DNA of 64,000 bases from an uncultured Oscillospiraceae bacterium. GTDB lineage: Bacteria > Bacillota > Clostridia > Oscillospirales > Ruminococcaceae. The stretch is taken from contig CAJULF010000002.1 in the NCBI GenBank assembly GCA_910587135.1, positions 48,968-112,967 of the forward strand, given 5' to 3'. Each line of letters opens with the position of its first letter. The stretch's first letter is position 1. Shown piece by piece: positions 17,213 through 25,509 of the stretch. The position numbers and the translations under genes were made by a program. The notes beneath the pieces are model-generated. The model made no database searches. It had not been told where the DNA came from and worked only from the letters and a program-made list of their open reading frames with translations.

Positions 17213-17272
17213 TTTAGGGCAACACCGCACAAAGACCGACCTTTGGTCTTTGTACGGTATTGTCTTAATTCG
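17213..17272. repeat. Family T mini-palindrome
   Basis: GGCAACACCGCACAAAGACC and, after a 6-base loop, GGTCTTTGTACGGTATTG form a nearly perfect foldback made of the two ends of family T only. It lies directly upstream of the GH3 SD. Confidence 0.7.
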
Positions 17273-17274
17273 AA

Positions 17275-17470
17275 ATTTCCCAAACCTCAAGTGCTTGTTG
17301 GGCAAGCGCTCGATAGCCATTTGTGAAAGCTCCGTTTCGCTTCGCAGCACTTTGCTTTAACAAAGGCTTTCGGAAAATTTTCTGCGTGAGCGGTCAATTG
17401 ATGTCTGCTTTCAGCGCCTATGACCGCATAGTTTTTGTGTAGCTTTGGATTGAAAATGCTTTGTCAGCCC
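17275..17470 (-). repeat. Leader repeat, family L, upstream of GH3
   Basis: Contains CGGAAAATTTTCTGCGTGAG and GCGGTCAATTGATG...TCAGCGCCTATGACCGC, nearly identical in layout to the copy ahead of rplI. A family T palindrome separates it from the GH3 gene. Bases 17471-17596 hold GC-rich hairpins but no gene. Confidence 0.75.
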
Positions 17471-17596
17471 CAAATTCCCGCGCTTCGCGCGGAGTGCTTT
17501 CCGCTTTTTTCTGTAAAATGAAGCGAAAAGCAGGAGCAGCGCCCACATTAGCTTCATACCGCATTTCAGGGCGCTTTTCCGCTATTATATCCCACT

Positions 17597-18856
17597 TTAG
17601 ACGCCCGGTTTCACCCTTTTTCTCAGTAAAGACCCGCCGGGCACAACTATATCCGTAACCGCCGTAAGCTTCTCCATAGCGTGCCTTGCCACCTCGATGC
17701 GCTCCCCCTGCGAATTGAACAGCTTTTCGGGCGCAAAGCGGATAGGCTCTGTGCCAGGAGCAAGGATCTCCATCTCGTCGGAAAGCGTGAAGTAATTCCG
17801 CTGCGTTATGCTCATAATGCCGTTTTCGCACCCATCAACGGTTCCCACAAAATCATACTCACGCATATAGCCGCTGTCCGCAAAGTACTGACCGCCGTTG
17901 GTAACCTCTGTCGGATTCTGCGTTCCGCTTCCCTCGCGGGGATCGCCGTAGAAAAACCCCGTGCAGTAGGGTCGGTGACTGATTTTATTGACCTCATCAA
18001 GCACCCAGTGCGCGGGGGCTTCTCCCCTTTTCACCGCATCGAGCGCCGCTCTGTAAGCGTTCACCGTAAGCGCCGTGTAGTATGCCGATTTCGCCCTGCC
18101 CTCAATTTTAAGGCTTGTGACTCCGGCTTCAAGCAAATCGTCAATGTGCTCAATCATGCACATATCACGCGCGTTAAGGATATAGCTCCCCCGCTCGTCC
18201 TCGAAAACCTTGTAAAACTCGTTGGGACGCTTCTCCTCCATAAGATAATACCCCCAGCGGCAGGGCTGGGCGCACTCCCCGCGGTTGGCATTTCTCCCCG
18301 TAAGGTACTCCGAAATAAGACACCGTCCCGAAAAGCTGACACACATCGCCCCGTGAACGAACACCTCTATCTCCATATCCTCGGGTATCCTTTCACGGAT
18401 AGTCCTTATGTCCTTCAGTGCAAGCTCGCGCGCCAGCACCACGCGGCGCACTCCCATTTTATACAGCTCGCACGCGGTGCGGTAGTTTACCACACCCGTC
18501 TGGGTAGAAGCGTGTATCGCAAGTTCCGGAGCGTGCTCTCTTATCATTGATATCACACCCAAATCGGCTGCTATCGCAGCGTCAATTCCGGCTTCCGCGG
18601 CTTCCCTTATAAATCCGGGAAAGCTGTCCGCCTCGCTGTTGGACGGGATAATGTTTACCGCAAGGTAAACCTTTACCCCCTTTTTATGGGCAGTCTCGAC
18701 CGCGCTTCGCAAGCCATCCTCATCAAAATTCTTAGCGCCCGCTCTCATGCCATAGCTTCTCCCCGCGAGGTACACCGCGTCCGCGCCGTAATCCAGCGCC
18801 GCCCTGAGGCTCTCCTCGTCCCCCGCGGGGGCTAACAGCTCGGTATAATTCGTCAT
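17597..18856 (-). CDS. U32 family peptidase-like protein (TrhP/YegQ type)
   Basis: A 419-residue U32 protein. Members once called collagenases are now linked to tRNA wobble-uridine hydroxylation (TrhP) and 23S rRNA hydroxylation. Visible are LLAPAGD near the start, the GADAVYLAG strand, the signature region VFVHGAMCVSFSGRC and ECAQPCRWGYYL with conserved Cys residues. The start at 18856 (GGGGAG upstream) follows the mltG stop by one base, so the two are cotranscribed. Roles are by family; catalytic evidence is lacking here. Confidence 0.9.
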   Translation of the reverse strand: MTNYTELLAPAGDEESLRAALDYGADAVYLAGRSYGMRAGAKNFDEDGLRSAVETAHKKGVKVYLAVNIIPSNSEADSFPGFIREAAEAGIDAAIAADLGVISMIREHAPELAIHASTQTGVVNYRTACELYKMGVRRVVLARELALKDIRTIRERIPEDMEIEVFVHGAMCVSFSGRCLISEYLTGRNANRGECAQPCRWGYYLMEEKRPNEFYKVFEDERGSYILNARDMCMIEHIDDLLEAGVTSLKIEGRAKSAYYTALTVNAYRAALDAVKRGEAPAHWVLDEVNKISHRPYCTGFFYGDPREGSGTQNPTEVTNGGQYFADSGYMREYDFVGTVDGCENGIMSITQRNYFTLSDEMEILAPGTEPIRFAPEKLFNSQGERIEVARHAMEKLTAVTDIVVPGGSLLRKRVKPGV

Positions 18857-18857
18857 A

Positions 18858-20228
18858 TCATTCTCCCCGAAGCTCCGCGTCAATAATGTTCTGGTTATGC
18901 TGCTCCTCCGTCTGAGCATAGTAGAATACTCCGTCCTCGCTGCACAGGAAGTAGAAGTAGTCACTGTCGGCAGGATAAAGCGCCGCGGTTATCGCTTCCA
19001 CACCCGGGTTGCATACCGCTCCCGCGGGCAGACCCTCACACTTGTAGGTGTCATACGCGTCGGACACCTCCGTCAGCCTCTCTCCGCTGAGAACAGGCTC
19101 TATGCAATCCTCAATATAGGTGTATGTGGTGTCGGACTGGAGCATGGGGAAAATTTCGCTGTTATTCATACGATTGTGGAATACGGAGGATATCATCGAC
19201 ATATTCTCCTCGTTGGTACCCTCTTTCTGAATGAGCGAGGCGAGTATGATAGTTTCGTCAATGCTCATTCCAAGCTCTTCCATGCGCTCGAGCATACTTC
19301 TGGTGAGCTTGTCCTCAAAGTTGCCGAACATCTTTTCCGCCGCCGATTTAGCGTACTGCTCCGTGTCGAAATCGGGATTTTTCTTCATATCATCGATAAC
19401 ATAAAACTCATAGGTGTCGGGGAACAGGTAGCCCTCCAGTGCATAAAAGCGGTTCGGGTCGGCGTTTATCTGCTCCTCAAAGTCATATTTATCCAGTTTC
19501 TCGCGATAGAATTTTTCAAAGTCCTCCGCGCGGCAGACGTAGTTTTCCTCAAGAAGCGCGCCTATCTGCTGCGCGGTGCTTCCCTCGGGAATCATTACCG
19601 TAACCGTTTCGGTATATTGCTTGACGGATTTCAATGCCGAAATAAGCGTGCTGTACGACATATTGGAGCTTACCTCGAAGCTGCCGTTCAGAAATCCCTC
19701 TTCCTCATCAGAATAATGTATATACGCTTTCATCAACCAAGGCATCTGTATCAGCCCCTCTTCATGAAGCAAATCGACGATATCGTCGGTGTTCATTGAA
19801 TCGCTGATCTCCACTTCCCTTGTGATTTTCTGTTTTGCCATGCCCGTAATATCGCGTATGGCGGTGATAACCTGCACCGAAAGCGCTATCCCAAGGCAGG
19901 TGGCAGCCACCGAAATAAGCACGCCGAGAAACACCTGCGCCATGGTGCGGGTGTGATTTATACGCCTCTTCTTTTTCCTGCGCCGCTTTACGGGATTAGG
20001 TGCGGAATAGCGTCCGTCCTCGTAGGGATACTCACCGTCCCCCGTATATGAATCCGTACGGTATTCATCGTCCGATATCGAATCCATGCGCAGTGTTTTG
20101 TCCATATCCGCCGAGTTAAGCTCCGTGAACTCACCGCGCGGAGTTATGCCGCGAGATGACGCGCTCCCCTGCTCTATGCTGTCCATCTCCTGGGTTCTGT
20201 CCAGATCATTGTAATCCTGTTCGTCCAT
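18858..20228 (-). CDS. mltG: Endolytic murein transglycosylase MltG
   Basis: A membrane-bound lytic transglycosylase that ends nascent glycan strands. It has a long acidic cytoplasmic N-terminus, a basic RRKKKRR patch, one membrane helix at about residues 95-120, then a LysM-like and a YceG domain with the catalytic Glu in LIQKEG (about residue 330). I prefer the ATG at 20228 (456 residues) though its SD is weak; an in-frame GTG at 20297 with GAGGA upstream would add 23 residues. The U32 gene follows immediately. Confidence 0.92.
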   Translation of the reverse strand: MDEQDYNDLDRTQEMDSIEQGSASSRGITPRGEFTELNSADMDKTLRMDSISDDEYRTDSYTGDGEYPYEDGRYSAPNPVKRRRKKKRRINHTRTMAQVFLGVLISVAATCLGIALSVQVITAIRDITGMAKQKITREVEISDSMNTDDIVDLLHEEGLIQMPWLMKAYIHYSDEEEGFLNGSFEVSSNMSYSTLISALKSVKQYTETVTVMIPEGSTAQQIGALLEENYVCRAEDFEKFYREKLDKYDFEEQINADPNRFYALEGYLFPDTYEFYVIDDMKKNPDFDTEQYAKSAAEKMFGNFEDKLTRSMLERMEELGMSIDETIILASLIQKEGTNEENMSMISSVFHNRMNNSEIFPMLQSDTTYTYIEDCIEPVLSGERLTEVSDAYDTYKCEGLPAGAVCNPGVEAITAALYPADSDYFYFLCSEDGVFYYAQTEEQHNQNIIDAELRGE

Positions 20229-20330
20229 AATTATGCCCCACTTTTCAGCCCTGCTCGTCTTATTCGGATCTCTGTCCGAAAGATATCCGCCGCGCACAGC
20301 CGTTCCTCATATTGTTCCGCTGATAATAGC

Positions 20331-20513
20331 TTAATGCAACATCGCACAAAGCCCGCGCTTCGCGCTTTTCACGCATCTTGCTTGCATATTTTCCGTCATC
20401 ATGCACAATATCTTCTTGTCGGGCATCAGCCCGCCGGCATCGAGCGTGTACAATCTGACTAAAAATCTGACAGCGCAAGCTCTGCACACATACTTTGTGC
20501 GGTGTTGCCTTAA
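20331..20513. repeat. Family T MITE with terminal inverted repeats
   Basis: A 183-base element bounded by TTAATGCAACATCGCACAAA on the left and, read inverted, TTAAGGCAACACCGCACAAA on the right. The inner part shares GACGGAAAATATGCAAGCAA with the copy at 35505. The right terminus contains the stop codon of the DJ-1 family gene. No transposase is inside, so it would depend on an enzyme elsewhere. Confidence 0.8.
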
Positions 20514-21052
20514 TCGCTTTGTATAGCCGCACGCAGCGATTGTGATTTCTCCTTGCCGCAAAGAACCTCTACCAATCTCAGCCCGAATTCTATCGCGGCG
20601 CCCGCACCCGCGGCGGTTGTTATGTTTCCGTCGGTGACAACCTTGCTGTCGGATATCTTAGCTCCCTCAAGGTATTTCTCAAATCCGGGGAAGCATATTG
20701 CCTCCCTGCCCTTAAGAAGACCCGCCTTGCCCAATATCGATGGCGCGGCACAGATTGCTCCGATAGGAATGTTCTTCTCCGCACAGTAGCTTATAGCGGA
20801 TTGAACCGCGGAGTTCTCCTCCAGATTGAGTGTTCCGGGCATTCCCCCGGGCAGCACTATCATCTCCAGACGCTCGTCAAGATGCACCTGCAAATCCGTC
20901 ATATCGCACAGAACGGGAACTCCGTGCGAGCTGCGTATATCGTCATGCTTTATCCCGACGGTAACGACCTCCTTGCCCGCCCTTCTCAGCATATCAATAG
21001 GAGCGATAGCTTCCGTTTCCTCGAAGCCTTCAGCCAAAAAAACATAAATCAT
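20510..21052 (-). CDS. DJ-1/PfpI family protein
   Basis: A 180-residue glutamine-amidotransferase-fold protein of the ThiJ/DJ-1 class, related to protein/nucleotide deglycases and stress chaperones. The nucleophile Cys lies in GAICAAPS at about residue 100 and the conserved acidic residue in EGFEETE at about 9-15. The start at 21052 has AGGAGG 6 bases ahead. The TAA stop lies within the terminal repeat of a family T element, so the last codons may differ from the ancestral gene. Often annotated as thiazole biosynthesis, which is unproven. Confidence 0.9.
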   Translation of the reverse strand: MIYVFLAEGFEETEAIAPIDMLRRAGKEVVTVGIKHDDIRSSHGVPVLCDMTDLQVHLDERLEMIVLPGGMPGTLNLEENSAVQSAISYCAEKNIPIGAICAAPSILGKAGLLKGREAICFPGFEKYLEGAKISDSKVVTDGNITTAAGAGAAIEFGLRLVEVLCGKEKSQSLRAAIQSD

Positions 21053-21089
21053 AATTATCCTCCTGTATCCTAAATATTTCAACCTATAA

Positions 21090-21312
21090 AGGCTGATCCG
21101 TAATGTAAATTAAGGTTGACTTAGAGTGGATTTTTTGAAAAATTTTCAAAATTTTCGCTAAGCATACTCCGCTTCACTCCGCTAACGTTCCGTTGCGCTT
21201 CGCATGATTAGCGGAAACCGCGCAGCTTTTGCATTCGCAAACGTGCGCTTTTTGAAATTTCATGCGGCGACATCGCGCTGCCGGTAGGCTTTTTATATAG
21301 ACTGATTTAACC
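21090..21312 (-). repeat. Palindromic repeat, family P
   Basis: Read on the minus strand: GCATGAAATTTCAAAAAGCG, GCACGTTTGCGAATGCAAA, CGCGGTTTCCGCTAATCATG, GCGGAGTATGCTTAGCG, then the AT-rich arm and the GTCAACC...TTTATAGG tail. The two TTAGCG arms form a long hairpin. It fills the gap between the DUF2156 gene and the DJ-1 gene. Confidence 0.8.
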
Positions 21313-21369
21313 TATAATGTTGACTTAATTTTATTACAGCACAGCTACATTGCTTATTACCACTTGCCT

Positions 21370-22281
21370 TTAACAACTTATCTCAACAAAATATTTATCT
21401 TCCAGAAACACGGGGTGGTATGACAGCTTTGCTTTACGAAGATTTTCCGCGCCCGTATCCTCTTCCCTGTTGATATATTTGTATCTGCCGTCAAGCGACT
21501 TCACGAACTCGCGGTTTATAGCGGTGTACGCCCCCTGATAATCTTTCAGAGCCTTTTCCACATGAACCACAAAGCAATCTTCCGAGGAAGGCTCTCCGAA
21601 CGTGAACGCCTGAACCTTGCCGTCCACGCGGAGCACCCCGCCGATATACCCAAGTTCGTTGAAATATTTGAAGCTGCACAGCACGATACACTGCTCGTCC
21701 ATCTTGCTGCTCCGGTCGGCATCGGAAATGACTTCGCAGTCTATATTCTCGCCGCACCACCGCTCGTTCATCTCCATACATTCCGCCATGTTGTCCGCCG
21801 TAAGCGGCTCAAAGCTCCAATCGTTCTCATAAAAGCGATTAAGATGGTTGCGCTTGGAATGGTATTTTTTCCCTTTAAGCTCCGCGAGATCTTCGGCAAG
21901 ATAAATATAATCGCTTGTGTCGCGGCTGTATTCCGCTTTTGAATCGGGATAAAGCTCCAGAAGCTGCCGCGTTACTTCGCCGTTGGCTGAAATAACGAGC
22001 TTTGTCCCCTTTTCACGGCAGTATTCCCCAAGAAGCTCCACCGCCCTTTTCATACTGCCGTCCGCTGACGAGCACCGCCCTGCGGGATAGCTGAATTTAA
22101 CATCGTTCTCCCTGCCAAACTTGCAGAAATAAAAGCCCTCCTCAAAAGCTATCTCCACATTATAAAAGTTCCGCCAAACGAAGTTGTTTCCGAAAGTATA
22201 CTCGCACCCGCGGAATCCCGAATGCGCAAGCAGCTCAACCACCCGCGCCCTGTCAGTTATCTCTATTCTTTTAAAATCCAT
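21370..22281 (-). CDS. DUF2156 domain protein
   Basis: A 303-residue protein with a doubled acetyltransferase-like fold, of the DUF2156 family related to the C-terminal part of MprF (aminoacyl-phosphatidylglycerol synthase). Recognisable are EYTFGNNFVWR near residue 27, KKYHSKRNHLNRF near 142 and the C-terminal KYINREEDTGAENLRKAK. It lacks membrane segments, so unlike MprF it would be soluble. The role of stand-alone members is unsettled. No clear SD is visible ahead of the ATG. Confidence 0.88.
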   Translation of the reverse strand: MDFKRIEITDRARVVELLAHSGFRGCEYTFGNNFVWRNFYNVEIAFEEGFYFCKFGRENDVKFSYPAGRCSSADGSMKRAVELLGEYCREKGTKLVISANGEVTRQLLELYPDSKAEYSRDTSDYIYLAEDLAELKGKKYHSKRNHLNRFYENDWSFEPLTADNMAECMEMNERWCGENIDCEVISDADRSSKMDEQCIVLCSFKYFNELGYIGGVLRVDGKVQAFTFGEPSSEDCFVVHVEKALKDYQGAYTAINREFVKSLDGRYKYINREEDTGAENLRKAKLSYHPVFLEDKYFVEISC

Positions 22282-22376
22282 TCAGAAATAAAACGCGGTC
22301 TGTAAAGTCACGTACCAAGCGTTTTTCCGACCAACGGAAGCCGCGTTTGTTTCCTCCTTTTGTTATTTATCCATAC

Positions 22377-22925
22377 TCAGCCGAAAACGCTTATATCCGC
22401 GCGGATATCATGCTTCTCCGTGGGTATCTCTCGGCGAAGCGCACTGTAAGAAATAACCACGCTTAACCCATTGAAGCCCGACAGAAATCTGTCGTAATAC
22501 CCACCGCCGTAGCCCAGTCTGAAACCGTTCTCGTCAGCGCTCAGCGCAGGGACGATACATATGGAGCTTTCATCGGAAACCGCCTCATTATCTTGATTTA
22601 CCGGCTCTAAAATATTGAATCCTCCTACTGCCAACCCGTTCCAGCCGCTGATAAAATAAAATTTCATCTCATTGTCGCCGCTGACGGGAGCGGCAACGGG
22701 TATTCCATTATCAAAACAGTAATCGATAATCCGGCGCGTATCTGTTTCAAACGGAGCGGATACATAAGTGAAAACCGCTCCCGCTTTATCCAGCATAGGT
22801 TTGAGCATCGCGAATATCCTGTCATCCGCCGCACATCTATCCTTTGCGGGCAGCGCTTTTCTCAGCGCGATAAGCTCCCGCCTTAAAGCCCGTTTTTCGT
22901 CTGCCGTATGCCCTGCACATTTCAT
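22377..22925 (-). CDS. 5-formyltetrahydrofolate cyclo-ligase
   Basis: Converts 5-formyl-THF to 5,10-methenyl-THF with ATP, returning it to one-carbon metabolism. A 182-residue protein with the N-terminal KRALRRELIALRKAL and the C-terminal signature FRLGYGGGYYDRFL (about 135-148) for ATP and Mg binding. It lies 44 bases after the thymidylate kinase gene, so both serve folate-dependent dTMP supply. Confidence 0.94.
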   Translation of the reverse strand: MKCAGHTADEKRALRRELIALRKALPAKDRCAADDRIFAMLKPMLDKAGAVFTYVSAPFETDTRRIIDYCFDNGIPVAAPVSGDNEMKFYFISGWNGLAVGGFNILEPVNQDNEAVSDESSICIVPALSADENGFRLGYGGGYYDRFLSGFNGLSVVISYSALRREIPTEKHDIRADISVFG

Positions 22926-22969
22926 AACGCTTCTCCCGCCTGCCGAAGCGGCTCATAAATGCCGCACCG

Positions 22970-23626
22970 CTATTCGTTATCAATTATTCTTATTATTTCC
23001 TCATGTATCTCTCGAATATCCCTCGGCGCTCCCCCGTTTGCACAGGAAATTATTTTCCAACCCAGAAGCTTTGCGGCATACAACGCGCTTTTTCGGCACT
23101 CTTCCAGAAATATCCGATCACGTTCATGGATATCCTTTTTGCTCTCGTCGCCCTCATAGCGCTTTGACAGCAGCTTCTGAGATACCTCGGACGGCATATC
23201 GAGAAAAAGCACAATATCGGGCTTCGGAAGTCCGAGCTTATTATACTCGTAATCAGTCAGCCAATTCAGAAAAACATCGCGGTTTTCAGCCTTTGTCATT
23301 TGATATATGATATTAGATGAGGTATAGCGCCCGGAAAGAATGACTGCTCCGCGCTCATAGTCCCTTTTCCAATCTTTCACAAAGCTTATATATCTGTCAA
23401 TTGCATAAAAGGAAGATGCCGCATAAGCGCCGATCTCACCCTCGCAGGGAATATCCCCCCCCAAGTATCCTGAAATAATCCGTCCGCTATCTGAACCGTA
23501 TTCGGGAAAGCTGATCATTCGGCAATCCGTTCCTCGCACGATAAGACAGTCCGCCGCAAGCTCAAGCTGTGTGCTCTTTCCGCAGCCGTCCAACCCCTCG
23601 AGAACTATTATCCTGCCCTTTCCCAT
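22970..23626 (-). CDS. tmk: Thymidylate kinase
   Basis: Phosphorylates dTMP to dTDP. A 218-residue P-loop kinase: Walker A GLDGCGKST at residues 11-19, SFPEYGS for nucleotide binding, GRYTSSNIIYQ where most family members have DRY, and the lid RYEGDESKKD. The Gly replacing Asp in DRY is a deviation but seems within family variation. It has its own promoter and is followed by the cyclo-ligase gene. Confidence 0.93.
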   Translation of the reverse strand: MGKGRIIVLEGLDGCGKSTQLELAADCLIVRGTDCRMISFPEYGSDSGRIISGYLGGDIPCEGEIGAYAASSFYAIDRYISFVKDWKRDYERGAVILSGRYTSSNIIYQMTKAENRDVFLNWLTDYEYNKLGLPKPDIVLFLDMPSEVSQKLLSKRYEGDESKKDIHERDRIFLEECRKSALYAAKLLGWKIISCANGGAPRDIREIHEEIIRIIDNE

Positions 23627-23659
23627 ATAGGTTCACCCCGCAATTCTATATTCCCGTAT

Positions 23660-23688
23660 ATTGTACCATATTTTACCCATTAAGTCAA
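23660..23688 (-). promoter_or_regulatory. Promoter for tmk
   Basis: TTGACT, a 17-base spacer and TACAAT on the minus strand, about 35 bases ahead of the start. Confidence 0.75.
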
Positions 23689-23699
23689 GGGCTTTTTCG

Positions 23700-24040
23700 C
23701 ATAACCGTTGTGACGGAATGTTTGCTAATACATTTCAGACCATCATCGCTGAAAACGACTCGGAATTTGCCGATTATTCGGGAATGGAGCGCTCCATCGG
23801 CGGCGAAAAACGAAATAAGATCTACACTGCCACCCGTATATTAGCTTTGCGCGCGGTAGTAATGAGAATCTCAAAAAAATGATACGGCAACGGTCTCCGA
23901 ATGGAGTCGGCTTCGCGAATGCCTCAGACGCGGACATAGCCATAGTTGAAAACCGGATAAATAACTATTTGAGAGATATTTTTTGTTACGATGCCTCCGC
24001 CCAAAATTACCGACATGAAATAAAGCGCATCAACGGATAG
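23700..24040 (+). pseudogene. IS30-family transposase remnant, frameshifted
   Basis: Only the C-terminal part of an IS30-type DDE transposase remains. The first frame encodes FQTIIAENDSEFADYSGMER (IS30: DNGSEF), then after a one-base shift near 23830 the second frame encodes HPYISFARGSNENLKKMIRQ and later DADIAIVENRINNYLRD. RGSNEN holds the catalytic Glu of the family. The N-terminal helix-turn-helix is missing, the second Asp lies in a degenerate ENDSEF, and there are no visible IS ends. A dead insertion sequence. Confidence 0.82.
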
Positions 24041-24080
24041 ACAATACCCCAACCTCTTCCCCGTTCTTCACCACATCACC

Positions 24081-25088
24081 TCATAAATAATCCGCGCGAA
24101 GCTGTCCGCAGGCAGCCTTAACATCCGCTCCGAACTCTCTGCGCCTGGTAACTACAACACCGTTCCTCTTAAGGATATCATAAAATACTGCAATATCAAA
24201 GGGAGTGCTCTTTTCAAAGCAGTTATCGGTAGGATTATAGGGAATAAGATTAACGTAAAAACTCCGGCTGCCGATAAGACCCGCGAGCTGCTCCGCGTGC
24301 TCGGGGCGATCGTTTACACCGCCCAGCATAACGTACTCCAGCGTAACGCGGCGTCCCGTCTTTTCCGAAAAATGCTCCGCAGCCGCAAGCACCTCTGTCA
24401 GCGGGTATGCTTTGTTTATCGGCATTATTCTGCTTCGCAAATCGTCGTTTGGAGCATGAAGACTTATAGCCAGATTATAGCTGCTCGGAAGCGCGGCATA
24501 CTCATATATTTTGGGAACTATCCCGCAGGTGGAAACCGTGATATGCCTTCGCCCCACTGCAAGACCCTTATCAGCGGAAACAATCCCGCAGAAGTCTTTC
24601 ACAGCTCCGAAATTATCAAACGGCTCACCGATACCCATAACCGAAACACCGCCGACCGCCGATCCTGTTTTCTGCTTTACCGCCATTACCTGCCCAACTA
24701 TCTCTCCCGCGGACAGATCGCGCCGCTTTTTCAGCCGCCCGCTCTGACAAAAAGCGCAGCCCATATTGCAGCCCACCTGTGTGGATACGCACAGCACGTT
24801 GCCAAACTTTTGACGCATCAGCACCGTTTCGGCATACTCCCCGTCCTTAAGGCGGAGCAGCAGCTTCGCGGCGTCCCCACTATCCAACAATTCCGCGACC
24901 TCGGGCAGTTCAAATTCAAAATCCCGCTCAAGTTGTTTTGTTATCCGATCCGCAAACCCAAACTCCGAAAAAGCTCCGATACCCCTCTTAAATATCCCGT
25001 CATACACCAGCCCCGCCTTGAACGGATTCTCCCCTATTTCCTCAAAATACCGCTTTAGCGCGGACTGCGTCATTCCGTAAATGTTCAT
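24081..25088 (-). CDS. rlmN: RlmN-type 23S rRNA/tRNA adenine C2-methyltransferase
   Basis: A radical SAM enzyme that methylates A2503 of 23S rRNA and A37 of some tRNAs. The 335-residue protein has the cluster motif C107-x3-C111-x2-C114 in GCNMGCAFC, SAM-binding GIGEPFDN, and the second catalytic Cys at about residue 327 in KAACGQL. Length and motifs fit RlmN rather than Cfr, though the two cannot be fully separated by eye. It is preceded by a family L leader repeat. Confidence 0.9.
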   Translation of the reverse strand: MNIYGMTQSALKRYFEEIGENPFKAGLVYDGIFKRGIGAFSEFGFADRITKQLERDFEFELPEVAELLDSGDAAKLLLRLKDGEYAETVLMRQKFGNVLCVSTQVGCNMGCAFCQSGRLKKRRDLSAGEIVGQVMAVKQKTGSAVGGVSVMGIGEPFDNFGAVKDFCGIVSADKGLAVGRRHITVSTCGIVPKIYEYAALPSSYNLAISLHAPNDDLRSRIMPINKAYPLTEVLAAAEHFSEKTGRRVTLEYVMLGGVNDRPEHAEQLAGLIGSRSFYVNLIPYNPTDNCFEKSTPFDIAVFYDILKRNGVVVTRRREFGADVKAACGQLRADYL

Positions 25089-25101
25089 TCCGACTCCTTA
25101 T

Positions 25102-25248
25102 TTATAAGAATTTTCCGCACCGCGCAAACGCCTTACGTGAAGTATTGCGCAAAATGCCGCGCTATGCCGCTGTTTTTGAACATAGTTCTGCCGTTCGGAC
25201 TGTTCACCGCCATTCTGCACATTGATTTTGTTGCTTGTTTGAATTTGC
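25102..25248 (-). repeat. Leader repeat, family L, ahead of rlmN
   Basis: GCGCGGTGCGGAAAATTCTT lies just before the AAGGAG of rlmN, with the complementary arm and a GCGCAA/TTGCGC hairpin behind it. The distal part is less conserved than in other copies. Confidence 0.6.
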
Positions 25249-25249
25249 T

Positions 25250-25462
25250 CTACTGATTATTGGTTGGGTGGAGCTCGGTTTCCCAAAGTTCAAAAGGCGA
25301 CTCGACCATATAGCCCGTATCACAGCAGCTTCTAATGTACTGCGCTTCCCTGCTTGTACGTTTCAAGATTAGAACCTGTCCACATAGATGCTTTTCCTCA
25401 CGCAGAAAATCAAGATAATCTATCCCCTCAAGCAGGGGGTAGCCCGCTGTTCCGTGCGCAAA
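25250..25462 (-). pseudogene. Orphan coding remnant downstream of the GH2 gene
   Basis: A 70-codon open stretch ends in TAG at 25250. Its translation (for example DYLDFLREEKHL, ILKRTSREAQYI, SPFELWETELH) reads like the C-terminus of a real protein, but no start codon or SD precedes it and a TGA lies just upstream. Its end meets the family L copy. I recognise no family; it could also be chance. Confidence 0.3.
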
Positions 25463-25509
25463 TCAATACACGGACTGCCGTACCGCTCCGCTTACATATT
25501 TGCTTACCC

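Noticed and set aside
20260..20532. A 90-codon minus-strand frame between mltG and the DJ-1 gene
   Set aside because: It is translated family T repeat; the similar peptide at 35508 on the other strand is the same repeat, not a protein family.
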